This document shows, piece by piece, positions 12,609 through 23,900 of a stretch of DNA of 64,000 bases. This stretch comes from Saccoglossus kowalevskii (Eukaryota; Hemichordata; Enteropneusta; Harrimaniidae): contig NW_003109082.1 in NCBI RefSeq assembly GCF_000003605.2, positions 102,675 through 166,674 on the forward strand. The letters are read 5' to 3'. The notes beneath the pieces are model-generated. The model was not told the origin of the DNA and did no database searches. It worked only from the letters and a program-made list of their open reading frames with translations. Numbering within the stretch: position 1 is the stretch's first letter; each line of letters begins with the position of its first letter. A program made the translations under genes and the position numbers.

Positions 12609-12968
12609 CTTAAAGCGGGGAAGTCATCACCTGCACATGCATCAGATGGCCATAGCATTTTATTGTTCACAAACATGAGCCCATGAGCCTTTGCACTTTT
12701 AGCATGTGTTGTTATCATCGCTTGAGACGGCTTAGTCTTTTCCACGAAACGAAACCCTAACTCGCATTTTTTTTTTTCATTGGCCCAATAATATCTGAGA
12801 AAATTTCACACTGTGAAATACGGACGTGACGATGTTTGAGGTCGTTCAAAATCTAAGGTTAGGGTTAGGGTTTCGTTTCGTTTTATTTTGTTTCATTTCG
12901 TTTCGTGGAAAAGACTAAGCCGCTTGAGACTCAATTCCCGCATGCACAGACGACCCTCTCGCTTTAAT
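12609..12968. mobile_element. Family E MITE copy 1, interrupted by another element
   Basis: The outer parts (TTAAAGCGGGGAAGTCATC at the left, CCCTCTCGCTTTAA at the right) match the family E copies at 55581 and 61100. The middle is interrupted at 12729-12921 by a separate inverted-repeat element with a 9-bp target duplication. Removing that insert and one copy of the duplication would leave an element of about 160 bp, the size of the intact copies. Confidence 0.75.
12729..12921. mobile_element. 193-bp inverted-repeat element with exact 9-bp target duplication, nested in family E
   Basis: Termini GGCTTAGTCTTTTCCACGAA and TTCGTGGAAAAGACTAAGCC are perfect inverted repeats for about 28 bp. GCTTGAGAC occurs immediately before (12720-12728) and after (12922-12930). 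A 9-bp duplication is the hallmark of Mutator-like (MULE) transposition. Two TTAGGG words near 12863 lie within its right arm. Confidence 0.85.
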
Positions 12969-13258
12969 AATTCTTGACAATTACTGAACTTATTTTTTCA
13001 CCCTATGTACCGATAACCAAACAAAATTTTAAGATATTGTGAAAAGGTTTTATCATAGGAATTACTGAATAAAAATCAACATACTGTATATGGATCTATG
13101 ATTTGTGCTTTCTGTGAAAAGTAGTTTTGTGACCAGGGCACCAAATATATTATTGTCTGGGTTTTACTTAAGCATAAAATAAAACCATATTGTAAACATC
13201 AAGGTAATCTGATTTTGTTTTAGCCAATTTCTGTTTTATAAAAAAAAAAAATCAAAAA

Positions 13259-13950
13259 TACTATAAAATACTTTATTTTAGCTGGAATTAATTTTCGCTG
13301 AAAAGACTTTTTGGGTGTTTTGTGTGGAATTTATTTTCACTGATTTTTGACTAGTTTAATGTAAAATGTAGGAAAAAAGGTATATTCGCTGGATTTAATC
13401 TTCACTGAATCATTCCTTCAGCGAAAATAAATAAATTAATTCCATGCGAAACTAAAGTATTTTACAGTAGCTGAATTTTAAGAATACATGGAACTAAACA
13501 TTTTGTTACAATAGCTATTGTTCACTGCTGTTATATGTCACAATTAATATGTTAATGAATGTGTTACAGTTGCACACACACTGGGTGTGGCAGGTTATTG
13601 TTCCCCATTATAAATACATCATGCTTTCCTATGCATGCTTGGCGGTTACGGTATCAAGCGTAACAGGGTGATCATTTTATTTAGGGTCATGACGAAGTTC
13701 AGGTGCCAGTCATGCTAATTAGTTTTTAGTATTTTTAAAATTACAATTATTTTTAGCCTCAAAATTATTTTTGCTATTTTCGATGAAGGAATGAATCAGT
13801 GAAAATAAAATCCACCCAAGTATACATTCTTTTCTGTGTTTTACATTCAACTCATCAAAGAACAGTAAAAAATAAACTCCATAAAAAACACTCAAACAGG
13901 CTTTTCACTGAAAAATGTATTCCAGCTAAAATAAAGTATTTTACAATAAT
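13259..13950. mobile_element. Family A MITE copies 2 and 3, tandem-like neighbours
   Basis: Copy 2 (13259-13469) is complete, with both ends (TACTATAAAATACTTTATTT and AAGTATTTTACAGTA). Copy 3 (about 13760-13950) keeps the right end, in which the terminal ACAGTA has decayed to ACAATA, but its left terminus is degraded. They lie 290 bp apart in the non-coding region upstream of ADGRV1. The spacer between them shows no gene. Confidence 0.75.
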
Positions 13951-15765
13951 CAGAAACTAGTATACTGGGTAGTGACAGTTGTGTTTTAGCAGTGGCTTTG
14001 TACCTTGTGATTCGCAACAAATCACTTAGAGTCACAGCAAAGCAACAGTGGGCTAGAATTGTTGTTATCATCTGCACGCTGTCCAATTTTTCTACTAGTA
14101 TGATTATATACCATTTTTATTTTTAAAAAAATGTTAATGGTGACAATTAAACTCCAGAACAACTTAAATGTTGTGTTGAGGTTACTCTTATTTTAATATA
14201 ATGCTAATTCATATTTATGCAAATTTGAAGAACTTAAAGTGGGAACAAGAGATCTGCATAATTATTTTTATTTTATTTTTTCAAATATTTGTATCAAAAC
14301 CTGTAGGGCTGTAGAAAACTCTTCCCACTTGGTTCAAGGATTTATAGAGGAATACAAAACTTTTGGCAGGAAAGAAATTTATCGTTCAAAGGTCTGAAAC
14401 AGTGAGAAAAAAAAATGTATCATCAACTTTCAATAAATAGCTTCTATAGTCCCAATATAGATTTGTGTGCAGTATGTTTCTGTTGTGTGTGTTGTATGAA
14501 TTCTAATGCATAGACTTATTTGTAAAGTATAACATCACATCACGAACCATTCTCTGTTGTCTATAATGCGTAATACTGCATACAAAAATTCTGAACTCGA
14601 ACTAGGCTAGTTGGTTTGGCTGATTTTTGTTAATTTTAAGTTAGTTTAGTTGTATAAGTTTTTTTTTCTTTCACATTTGGTTATAATAATATCAAAATTC
14701 TGCTGCATTTTTTTTTGGTAGGCATTATGTGTATGATGCTAGACAATTTGTATATGTATCATATTTGCTTTGTTAGTAGCAATAAATGCAATTTATTAGA
14801 GATATTTACTTCTAATACAGTGATGTGTATGAAACAACAGTCACCGTGGTGATAAGCTGACATATGCTGTAACACAGTCCCACACAGTTGAGAAATGTAA
14901 GCATTTTGAAGTGCAACAGGTTGGACACATAACTTTAAAATCAGATTTGGCCCCATAGTCAACATAACTCCCATTTAACTTTATGCATTCTGTAGATTTC
15001 TATAATTAACATTCAGAGATATTATATAATATGTGGGTTCCAGGAAGCATTTGAATTCACTAGTCCAATAAATTATGTTGTAGTGTTTTATAGACCTACT
15101 CCACTGTGCAGGGTATCTCCTTGACCTTTGACCCTCCACAGTGTGAGAGTCAAATGTCATATTTAACAAAATACACCTGTACACAGAGCTTGCTTGGCCA
15201 AACAAAGTTTTTTTCAGTTCTGTATTTGTTGACTAGGCAAAGAAAATTGTAATATGTCCCAAATGTTGCAACACTTCTCTAGTAAATGTCTGAAACTCAC
15301 TTATGAGATCTTGTTATGAATTGACATGTTGTGTTGTGATAACTGCAGACGTAGGAAAATCTACCAGGTTATTAAATGTCAAAGTCTGCAAGTTGAAAGT
15401 AAAAAAATATTATTATAATTGTAGTAAAAACAGTTTTTATAGTACCGGTAGTATCGGTAGTTCAAAAATTTTACATCCTAAAATTATATGTTTGTCTCAA
15501 ATTATTCCAGGTACATGAACCATTGGTTTAACCCTTTGAATGCCATTGTCAACTTTTGGAACCAGCAACAAAATGAGTGTATACAAACTGCTTCTTTCCA
15601 CATGAAAAATTGACAAATCTTTTGGTGAAAAACTAAAAGCAGTATCTGAAACTGTCCGTATGGACCAAAATGATGATGAAATTTAGTGACAATTTTAGTA
15701 CAAAATGTGAAAATATTTGCACTGAATTTTGGAAGGGAACAATATCTACCAACCATAGGTTAGAG

Positions 15766-15929
15766 TGGGACGGTCGTCATCTGTGCATGTGCGAAATTGA
15801 GTCCCAAGCGATGATAACAGCACACGCTAAAAAAGCACAAAGGCTCTCGTGGGTAGACACTTGCTTGTAAACATTGACCACTATGGCCATCTACGCATGC
15901 GCAGGTGATGTACGACACCCCCGTTTTAA
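15766..15929. mobile_element. Family E MITE copy 2
   Basis: Reverse orientation to copies 1 and 3 judged by the order GATGATAACAGCACACGC, AAAGGCTC, GGCCATCTACGCATG, CAGGTGATG. The right end CCCCGTTTTAA is diverged. The left end is worn (GGGACGGTCGTCAT). Confidence 0.65.
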
Positions 15930-16436
15930 TATACAGGGGTGAGGAAGTGAATCCACAAATTAGCGTAAGTGATTATAAAAAATAATAAAAACTTTGAATA
16001 TTGGTTTTTGGTTGTAAATAATAGATGTGACTTCCTGTGAAATAAATTAGTGTGCTTTAGAAAAGTCATGTTCATAGTCACATTTATATTGTACTGTACT
16101 AAGTAGATTTCTTGTCTATTTTTTTATATAAGTGATATATTCATATAATTTGTATTTTGTCAGTTTTTACGTTGTACTATGATCATTGGTTGGTGATATT
16201 GACGGGTAAAATCATAATCACTGGAATTGATTATATTAAATACATTTTTATTAAAATATGATTATCACCACGTACACATGTACATGCAATTTATTCATAG
16301 AACAATAACATGTTTTATTTGTTATGATGAGTCACTTGAGAATATATAAGTTCACTACAATGTATCATATAGTTAGTATACAAAGAATTTATTTAGTGAC
16401 AGTCATAGTACATGTAGCCACACCCCTGTTATTATG

Positions 16437-16450
16437 GTTGCCATGGAAAC
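16437..16450. promoter_or_regulatory. RFX X-box palindrome upstream of ADGRV1 exon 1
   Basis: GTTGCCATGGAAAC fits the RFX consensus GTHNYYATRRNAAC with no mismatch. RFX factors switch on ciliary genes, and ADGRV1 works at cilia and stereocilia. The site is 1.35 kb before the first coding exon. Binding is an inference. Confidence 0.4.
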
Positions 16451-17353
16451 ACTTCAAATTGATGATACAACTACACACATGCATTGTAGTACTAATTGTT
16501 GTCTAATAGGCTCATCATATTAAGGGGTTTCTATATTATTGTTTTTTATCATCGTATATTTTTGGAGTAAAATAATACCTAGTGTTTGAGAATGTAATGC
16601 ATGAAACGGGCATTTTTTTTCAGGTAAAAGCATGTTATACACATCATTTAGGGTTACTTTTTTTCAGTAAAATTCACAAAATGGCAGCCTAATGCTGTAG
16701 TGTTAACAGTAATTTCTTTCTTACAATGGCAATTCATTGAAATAGTGTTCTGAAACAATCAAAGTATGAAATTCACTCTGTTACCTCTGGGTAAAAAACT
16801 GACCTTAGCAATTTACCCTTTGAAATAAATAATTCATAATAACAACATATTAACTACATCACATGGAATCCATATGCTTTTGTGACCAATCCAACGTAGC
16901 TATGAATGTAACTGCAAGTAAATGTTGTAAAACTATAAAACAACACCAGGTTACAGCATTTTATGATTATGGATCTTAGGCTTGATAGATTCCATTCAAA
17001 CTTGATATGTACTGGGTACATGTTTTAATTACTTGCATGCATTGTGTCCTCTAACGGAACTAATTTGTAGGATCCTAAGTCAAAATGGAATTCTCAAAAA
17101 TCAAGTTGAATCAGTTTATTCACTGGTGGTGGTGGTGATGGTGGTGTTGATCGGTGGGTCGGGTCTTCATGAATAAAATAAAACAAACATTAAGTGCCTC
17201 CTGAGTTCCTCTGTTTTTACACTTATTTTATGAATTTCATTTTGCCATATTACAAATTTTATAACAATACATGTATAGTAAGATGTTTTTAAGATCACTA
17301 TGTCAATGTATGATTTCCCGTTCATCAATGAGGCACCAGTGAATTAACACAAC

Positions 17354-17534
17354 TACCGTAAAATCTGTATTAGAAGCCGCATCCCTAATAGAAATCGCAC
17401 CCACTCTTTTAAAATAATTGAGAACAAAATAATCATCATTTCTCATATGTGTAGGTGCTCTAATAGAAGCCGCATCCCCTCTGTTGCATTCTACCATTTT
17501 AATAGAAGCCGCAGCTTTTAATACAGATTTTATA
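17354..17534. mobile_element. Family D MITE copy 1, just upstream of ADGRV1 exon 1
   Basis: About 180 bp, almost a full palindrome: TACCGTAAAATCTGTATTAG at the left, CTTTTAATACAGATTTTA at the right, with repeated internal AGAAGCCGCATCCC words. The right tip runs straight into a family J element, whose target duplication TTTATA uses the last bases of this element. That suggests J inserted into D. Confidence 0.75.
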
Positions 17535-17709
17535 CAGGGAATGCGTTAACCACATATTTTGCTTCCCGGACTCCCATTATTGAAGAGGGACCCAGTTTTT
17601 CAGGCAAGCTGGGGTCCAATCTCTAACAGTTATCCAGGGTCAAATTTCAATTTCTTAAAATTTTGTAAGTGGGACTTGTCTTGCCGAGACACTAGCACAA
17701 GCCCTGTTT
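17535..17709. mobile_element. Family J element copy 1 (CAGGG-ended)
   Basis: Starts CAGGGAATGCGTTAACC and ends CTAGCACAAGCCCTG, flanked by TTTATA on both sides. The body includes a 3'-to-5' copy of the element at 55389-55548. CAGGG ends resemble hAT elements, but hAT duplicates 8 bp and only about 6 are visible, so the superfamily is open. Confidence 0.6.
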
Positions 17710-17803
17710 ATAGTTGCTGTACAAATTTTTGGTATTGGTTACACATTATAGAGGGCACACTGCATGCATCCATGTAATGCATTTTTTTCTTTTCTCTCAT
17801 CAG

Positions 17804-17991
17804 ATATGTTGCGTTTGATTTCCGTCCTGCTTATTTTCACTGTGTGTTTGCGTCCATCCAGTACTCAACAGTTAGTGTTTGTATCTTTTGTGGATACCAT
17901 CCTTGAAGTAGAAGAACTCCCAGATCAACAGGTGGCAATTAAAGTCCTACAATCGGGCTATACTGTCGACTCTGTTACAGCAGTGATATCA
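17804..17991 (+). CDS. ADGRV1: ADGRV1 exon 1: start codon and signal peptide
   Basis: The acceptor TCTCATCAG precedes 17804 and the ATG is at 17806, so two bases of 5' UTR are in this exon and at least one non-coding exon lies upstream. The first residues MLRLISVLLIFTVCLRPSST form a textbook secretion signal: one arginine, a hydrophobic core, and probable cleavage before QQ. The exon then runs into the first strands of Calx-beta repeat 1 (EVEELPDQQVAIKV), residues 1-62, ending in phase 0 at a GTAAGT donor. An in-frame extension upstream to 17764 is open but crosses the acceptor, so I reject it as the start. Confidence 0.85.
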
Positions 17992-20900
17992 GTAAGTTTA
18001 AAACTCTTATTAAAATTTTATACAATTTCATGTATTTTTCAATAATTTTGTTTTCATTTTTGGACCAACTGACATTCCCCATAGGCTATAGGTCTTAATA
18101 ATAATCTTTGAAAAAAATATGGAAAAAAAAATTAATTTTTTTTTTGGGTGAAAGTTGACCTTAGTGTTCAATGGGATAAAACCTCATGGTTATATGTACA
18201 CAACTTACAATGTATTTGGGCTTCAGATTCTTGAGGGCATCCAACTTCAAAGCAAAAATTTCTGAGTGAAAGGAAGCGATCAAAATTTCAAGGATACCAA
18301 TGCATTTAGGCAGAGCCTCCTATCTGTCTCCAGGCAATAGTGTTCATGGGTAACATAAAGTTTGAAACATGTGCCATAGTTTTATCATATGGATGTTGAT
18401 AAACCAGTTTTAGCGTAAAACTCATGGGTCAGTGATCGATCACCATAACGTTTGTTGTCCTTGGATTAGAATCTGAATTCCATCTGGGATTGCACTACAC
18501 AATGCAAATAGTTCATAACTTGGGTGGGGGTGTGGTTGACATACACAGCATTATAAAGTAGGGGCCACCTACTGTAAATTACTTATTTTCACTTGCAATT
18601 TATTTTTCTCTGAGAAATGAATCAGTGAAAACAAATTTTCTATGTTTTACATTAAACTCATCAAAAAGTGAAAATAAACTTTATACAAAACAGCCAAAAT
18701 ATCATTTCAACAAAAATTAATTCTAGCTAAAATAAAGTATTTTACAGTACTACTAGTATATTATTTTTGACAAACAATATACTGTAAAATACTTTATTTC
18801 GCTTGGAATTATTTTCACTGAAGGAATGTTTCAGTGAGAATAAAATCCAGGGAATATACCTTTTTTCCTATATTTAACATTCAACTCATCAGAAATCCGT
18901 GAAAAAAATATTCCATACAAAACACCCAAAAGTCTTTTAAGTAAAAATGAATTCAAGCTTAAATTAAATATTTTACAGAATCTTAATTAGCTTAGCAATG
19001 GATACAGTATCAGTGGGTAACATATTCTATTGTTATGCACATTGGGCACTGCTGCACTGTTTTCTTGGGGAGAGCACTGTTGTGCTTCACCCTCTTATAC
19101 ATGTGATGTTGAGGGAATCTTGGTACACATCGTAAGATTAAAGAATCAAAATGAAAAAAGTCAGATTGATCAAAGCATATTTAATTTATTTACCTGAGCT
19201 ATAATGTAATCACAACTATGAAATATGGAATCTGTTGCAAAATGCACTATTTGCACTTAATTGCTCTCGGCAAATAAAAAAAATATCATCTGGTACAATC
19301 TATGCAATGAAAAAAATTCTGTCAGTGGATCAACAATACTGTAAAAGGGTTAATTATTCACTGGGTTTTAATTTAGCTTATTTCGCTGACTGGAAAATGC
19401 GCTAAATTAAAACCCAGTGAATAGGTAAAATTTAGCATAGAACACATTATCTAAATGATAAAACCATGAATTTAAAACCCATTGAATATTCCTGAAATGG
19501 TAAATCAGCGAAATTTAAGCCCAGTGAAAATTAGTCATTTTACAGTAACAGGTTGTTGGTACATTACATTTATCATACATTGAAGCAAGAACTTGAATAC
19601 GCTTACATTTTAATGTTACAAGAGGTGAAGTCAGTATATTAATGAGTAAATGGTTGTTTTCCAGTAACCAAAATGATTGTGAGGATTTGATGTGACACTG
19701 TGTTCTTGCTGATCAGCCTTTGTTGCATTCAAAATATCTCTAAATAATCTTGATATTTTATTGTCAATGAATTCATGTATTATTATAATTTTTATCTTTC
19801 TCAGATACTGTACCAAATTGGACCTGATGATTTTATGAGCAGTACTGGTTCATGGGCGGTAACTTTCCCACCAAATATTTTAAATCCTGTCGTCACAGCA
19901 ACCATAACTATCCTGGATGATGATATTCCTGAAACTGATGAGTTGTTTATTCTGCAGCTCAGTATCGTCACACCTTCAGACCAAACCCCATTAGCGCAAG
20001 TTGGTACGCCTGCACAAGCACAGTTGACCATCAAAGCTAATGATGATGCATTTGGGATTATTCAATTCGCTTCTGTAAGTACCCCCCTCTTCTTCCTCTC
20101 CACACATTATATCCTCTCGTTATAATCGTCAAAATGTAAATTCAGTGAGAGTAATGTAGTTAAAAACAACAACTGTTTTTGGTTGTGTAGTCTCTCAAAA
20201 ATATTTTTTTATTGAAAACAGACCACAGATCAAAAGAAAACTGTGAATACCCCACCCCCCATTTCAGTCACAAAAGCGATTTGTCACTAGAGAGCGCAAT
20301 TTATAGAAGCAATGTATTGCTTAGCTTTAAACAAATATTGTATCAATCCCTGAATGTCACTCAGCGCCAAGTGAAGGCATTATTTCTAGTCCTGCCTATC
20401 TCATGTGTGGTGTATCTGCATTAATACAGATTATGTTTTTATAATGAATCACTTGTTACAATATTTGTCACAGTTACCTGCAAATTATACTTATTATTGA
20501 GAGGAAAAAAACAGTTAACTATACTTTTATTTTATATTTACCTGCAAAAGTAAACCTTCATCAATAGTTTGAGTTTCCTTCTGTATTACATGTATAGCAA
20601 TACTATTTCTCATTTTATTTAGTTAACACCAATTGTTGTGAATGAAGCTGTTGATTCTAATACAAATGTTCATGTTATGGTTCGGAGAAATCGTGGATTG
20701 CACGGTAATGTCACAGTGTACTATGAGGTAAGTAACATCAGAATTTGCTAGAATTAATTGATTAATCCAGCAAAATTAATACCAATGAGACCAGCACATG
20801 CAACTCAGTTTTTTTTTATTACTATATATTCACCTGACATACTCATTCAGTGAATTTCAGTGGCTGTACCCCTTTCTTTAGGATATCTACACTTGAATCT

Positions 20901-23900
20901 TCTTCTTTATGTATGTATGTTTAAATGCAAAATAATTGTCTATAATTGATTGAGATGTGAAATCCAATATGGTTAAAATGTGTAGAATGTCCCCTCTCAC
21001 TTAAGACTGGTTGTCAGTTACCTGTCTTTGAACTATAATCAACCAACTACCTGTGCAGTTTGCATTCAAGCAGCTTCCCTTTAACAGCATTTGTCAACCA
21101 ATTAGAGGATATCTTACGAGAAATATTCTGTTCTTATTGGTTGCTCTTTTCCAAGATCTGAACACGACTTGCACAGAAGTCTGTCAGATGTTGTAAGAGG
21201 TGATGTACACTTGCGGCCGTATATTAAAGCAAATATCGTACTATCTTATGAAATTTTAACCAGATCAGGTTTAATTCAAACCATCATTCATGTGTTTTTG
21301 TCTTCCCAGGTGATCAACGGTCCTAACCCGGCAGAAGATGACATCACTCCATCTCAAGGTACAGTCACAATAACAGACCAAAATGATGTGTCTTTATTCA
21401 CATTAGAAATCATAGCTGAAGAGGTAAGTTGTTTAAATTCTTGTCTTCAAATTATAGCTTATCTTAATGTTAAACTTCATTAGATTTTATTGTGTCTTAC
21501 TCACTTTTTCTGTCATTGCAATATTATTACAAACAGCAACATTGCCTGCTCAGTTGCTGACTGGTGTGCAATGCACGTCTCAAGATCGTTAAGTGATTAG
21601 AACTGGTTAGTTCAAATAATTTTTACGAGGGTATACCATTCGACTAGATTCACCCATTTATGAGTGTTATGACACATACTAAACTCACCTGCAACTTTGT
21701 GCTGACATTTCATACTGTGTCAGTACATACATTTTGTTTGGATAACTTTATACGATTGAATGGAATAAATTGAATCGCAATTCCATCATAATCTTCAACA
21801 TGTCTGAGTCCAGTTAGTTTGACATCTCCTGTTAAGATTGGTTCTAATTACATAATGGTCTTTGGGTGTGCATAGCAAACCAGTGTGCAAATTAACAGCA
21901 GCAGGCTTTGTGTTGATTATAATCAAAAAGACAACTTTTTTCTACTCTGGGAATTGAACTGAACTGAGTGAAAGTTGGTTTGAAAGTTACATTTGTGTTG
22001 TGGACTTTTTATAGTTGGATACATTCCTATAACTTTATATTTAATGCTATACATATGTGTGAATCATTAGACAAAAGTGTTAGCAAATGAATTTCAAGCA
22101 AACAATCAAAATGGGAAACCAAAACGATCACTAGCAATTAGGACACATTGAGAGGGGGAATTGAAAATCAATGCTCTGTTTAGTTCCTGTTGCCATAGCA
22201 ATCACAATTCTATGACAAATATTAGGGATTTAATATGATTCTTCTGTAGTTTACTTTGTTCAATTGTTAGCCTGTTCACTTGGAAACATTGATATATATA
22301 AACCGTAAACATTATTGTTTATAATAGTTACCATGACTACACAATTCTGTCAAAGTGATCACAAACCATTCATGAATAGGTTTCCATTTGGCAAACATTT
22401 ACATCAGTTCATGTCCATTTCATTAATTTGACCAGAAAATAAATGGTCAGTAACATTTCAGAATTTGATGTGTAATTACTAGTAATTTGAATATATGCTA
22501 TTATTTTAAATTGGGAGCCCACTATGTACGGTCTCAGACAACTGATGGAATAGACTCTTAACATCAATAGTTTAAGGCTTAACAGAGGTTCAAAAATGTT
22601 GGGTTATTATGTAAATATTTTGATTGAATACATTTTAATTTCATTATTCATATCATAAAGTAATTATTTCCAGCACTATGCAGTCTTATGTAATCATGTT
22701 TGCGCTCAACTTTTTCAGGTGCCTGAGAACGATGAGACTTTTGTTATTCGTTTAAGTTCAGTGACAGGGGGCGCGACCATTAATGACCAAGCCGATTCGA
22801 TACAGCTGACAGTACTAGCCAATGATAGTCCGATAAGATTTGCCCAAGCTGAATACTACGTTGAGGAGACTGTAAATCAAGTTACGCTGGAGGTGTACAG
22901 GGGATTATCTGCTGACGGGTCAAGTCTACTTGGACCTGACACTGGAGATGTAACTGTTCAATATACTGTGAACCCCAATACAGCAGTATTTGGACAAGAT
23001 TACACTGTTGCACCACTGAGTGGATTTCTGGGATTTCGTGACGGTGATCACAACGTACAATTCAGTATCAACATTGTTAACGACGCACTTCCGGAGATAC
23101 AGGAAGAATTCTACGTTAGTTTAAGCCAGCAGTCTTTATCGGCCGTCATTGCTGACCCCGGGGTTGCCAGGATTATAATTCTACCCAATGACGATCCAAA
23201 TGGTGCATTGACGCTAACATCTACAGTTCTGGGACAGATACCATCCACCATTTTGAACGAGGATACCCAGGCTACTTCAGACTTCTTTGTAGTTGAAAGA
23301 CTTGGTGGAAATTTCGGAGAGGTTTCAATCGCGTACTTAATAGAACGTAATGATTCCAATACTGATCCTGTTGAGGCTGATCTGTATCCTGCAAGTGGTG
23401 TTGTTACACTTGCCGATGGGGTGAGATCAACCCCGATTATTATCATGTTACTTCAAGATAGCGAACCTGAACCGGCCGAAAAATACACCATAGAGATATT
23501 GCCCGAAACTGTTACTGGTGGTGCCAAGGTCGAAGGGGTCATCACAGGATCATTCATAATCCAAGACAGTGATGACATTTATGGTGTCGTTCAATTCTCA
23601 TCAGATACCGAACAGAAGATTCTTACATCAACTTCACCTCGTAAATTACAACTTACTTTGACACGAGCTATTAGCCTTGATGGAGACGTCCTCGTTAATT
23701 TTGTAGCAGTGTATAATCTTCCTGTGGATGCTGAACCATCTGATCAAGGTGAGCCTCGTTTTTTTAATGATTTACAACCCTCAATAAAGTAGTATAATTA
23801 TGTTTCATAAAAGGAAACTTCAAGAAGATCACCCAACAAAATTTTAATTTTTACTTTTTAGAAATATTAACGATTTCATGAAGTAAGGGTTTTTGTGATG

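Larger units (their letters stand above)
13951..17353. other. Non-coding stretch upstream of ADGRV1, with a DR1-like site and an X-box
   Basis: Apart from family E copy 2 (15766-15929) there is no gene or RNA. Two motifs stand out: TGACCTTTGACCC at 15122-15134 (a nuclear-receptor DR1 pattern) and GTTGCCATGGAAAC at 16437-16450 (RFX X-box). A short (GGT)n-like run lies at 17125-17145. Confidence 0.5.

Noticed and set aside
12860-12874. TTAGGGTTAGGG, telomere-like repeat
   Set aside because: Only two units, and they are part of the inverted arm of the 193-bp element (the left arm has CCCTAA). Not a telomeric tract.
7200-17350. A third gene in the 10-kb space between SNX1 and ADGRV1
   Set aside because: The open frames are all under 95 codons, unlike known proteins, and several overlap MITEs. 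Nothing supports a gene.
23111-23446. 111-codon minus-strand frame inside ADGRV1 exon 5
   Set aside because: Shadow of the conserved plus-strand coding sequence.
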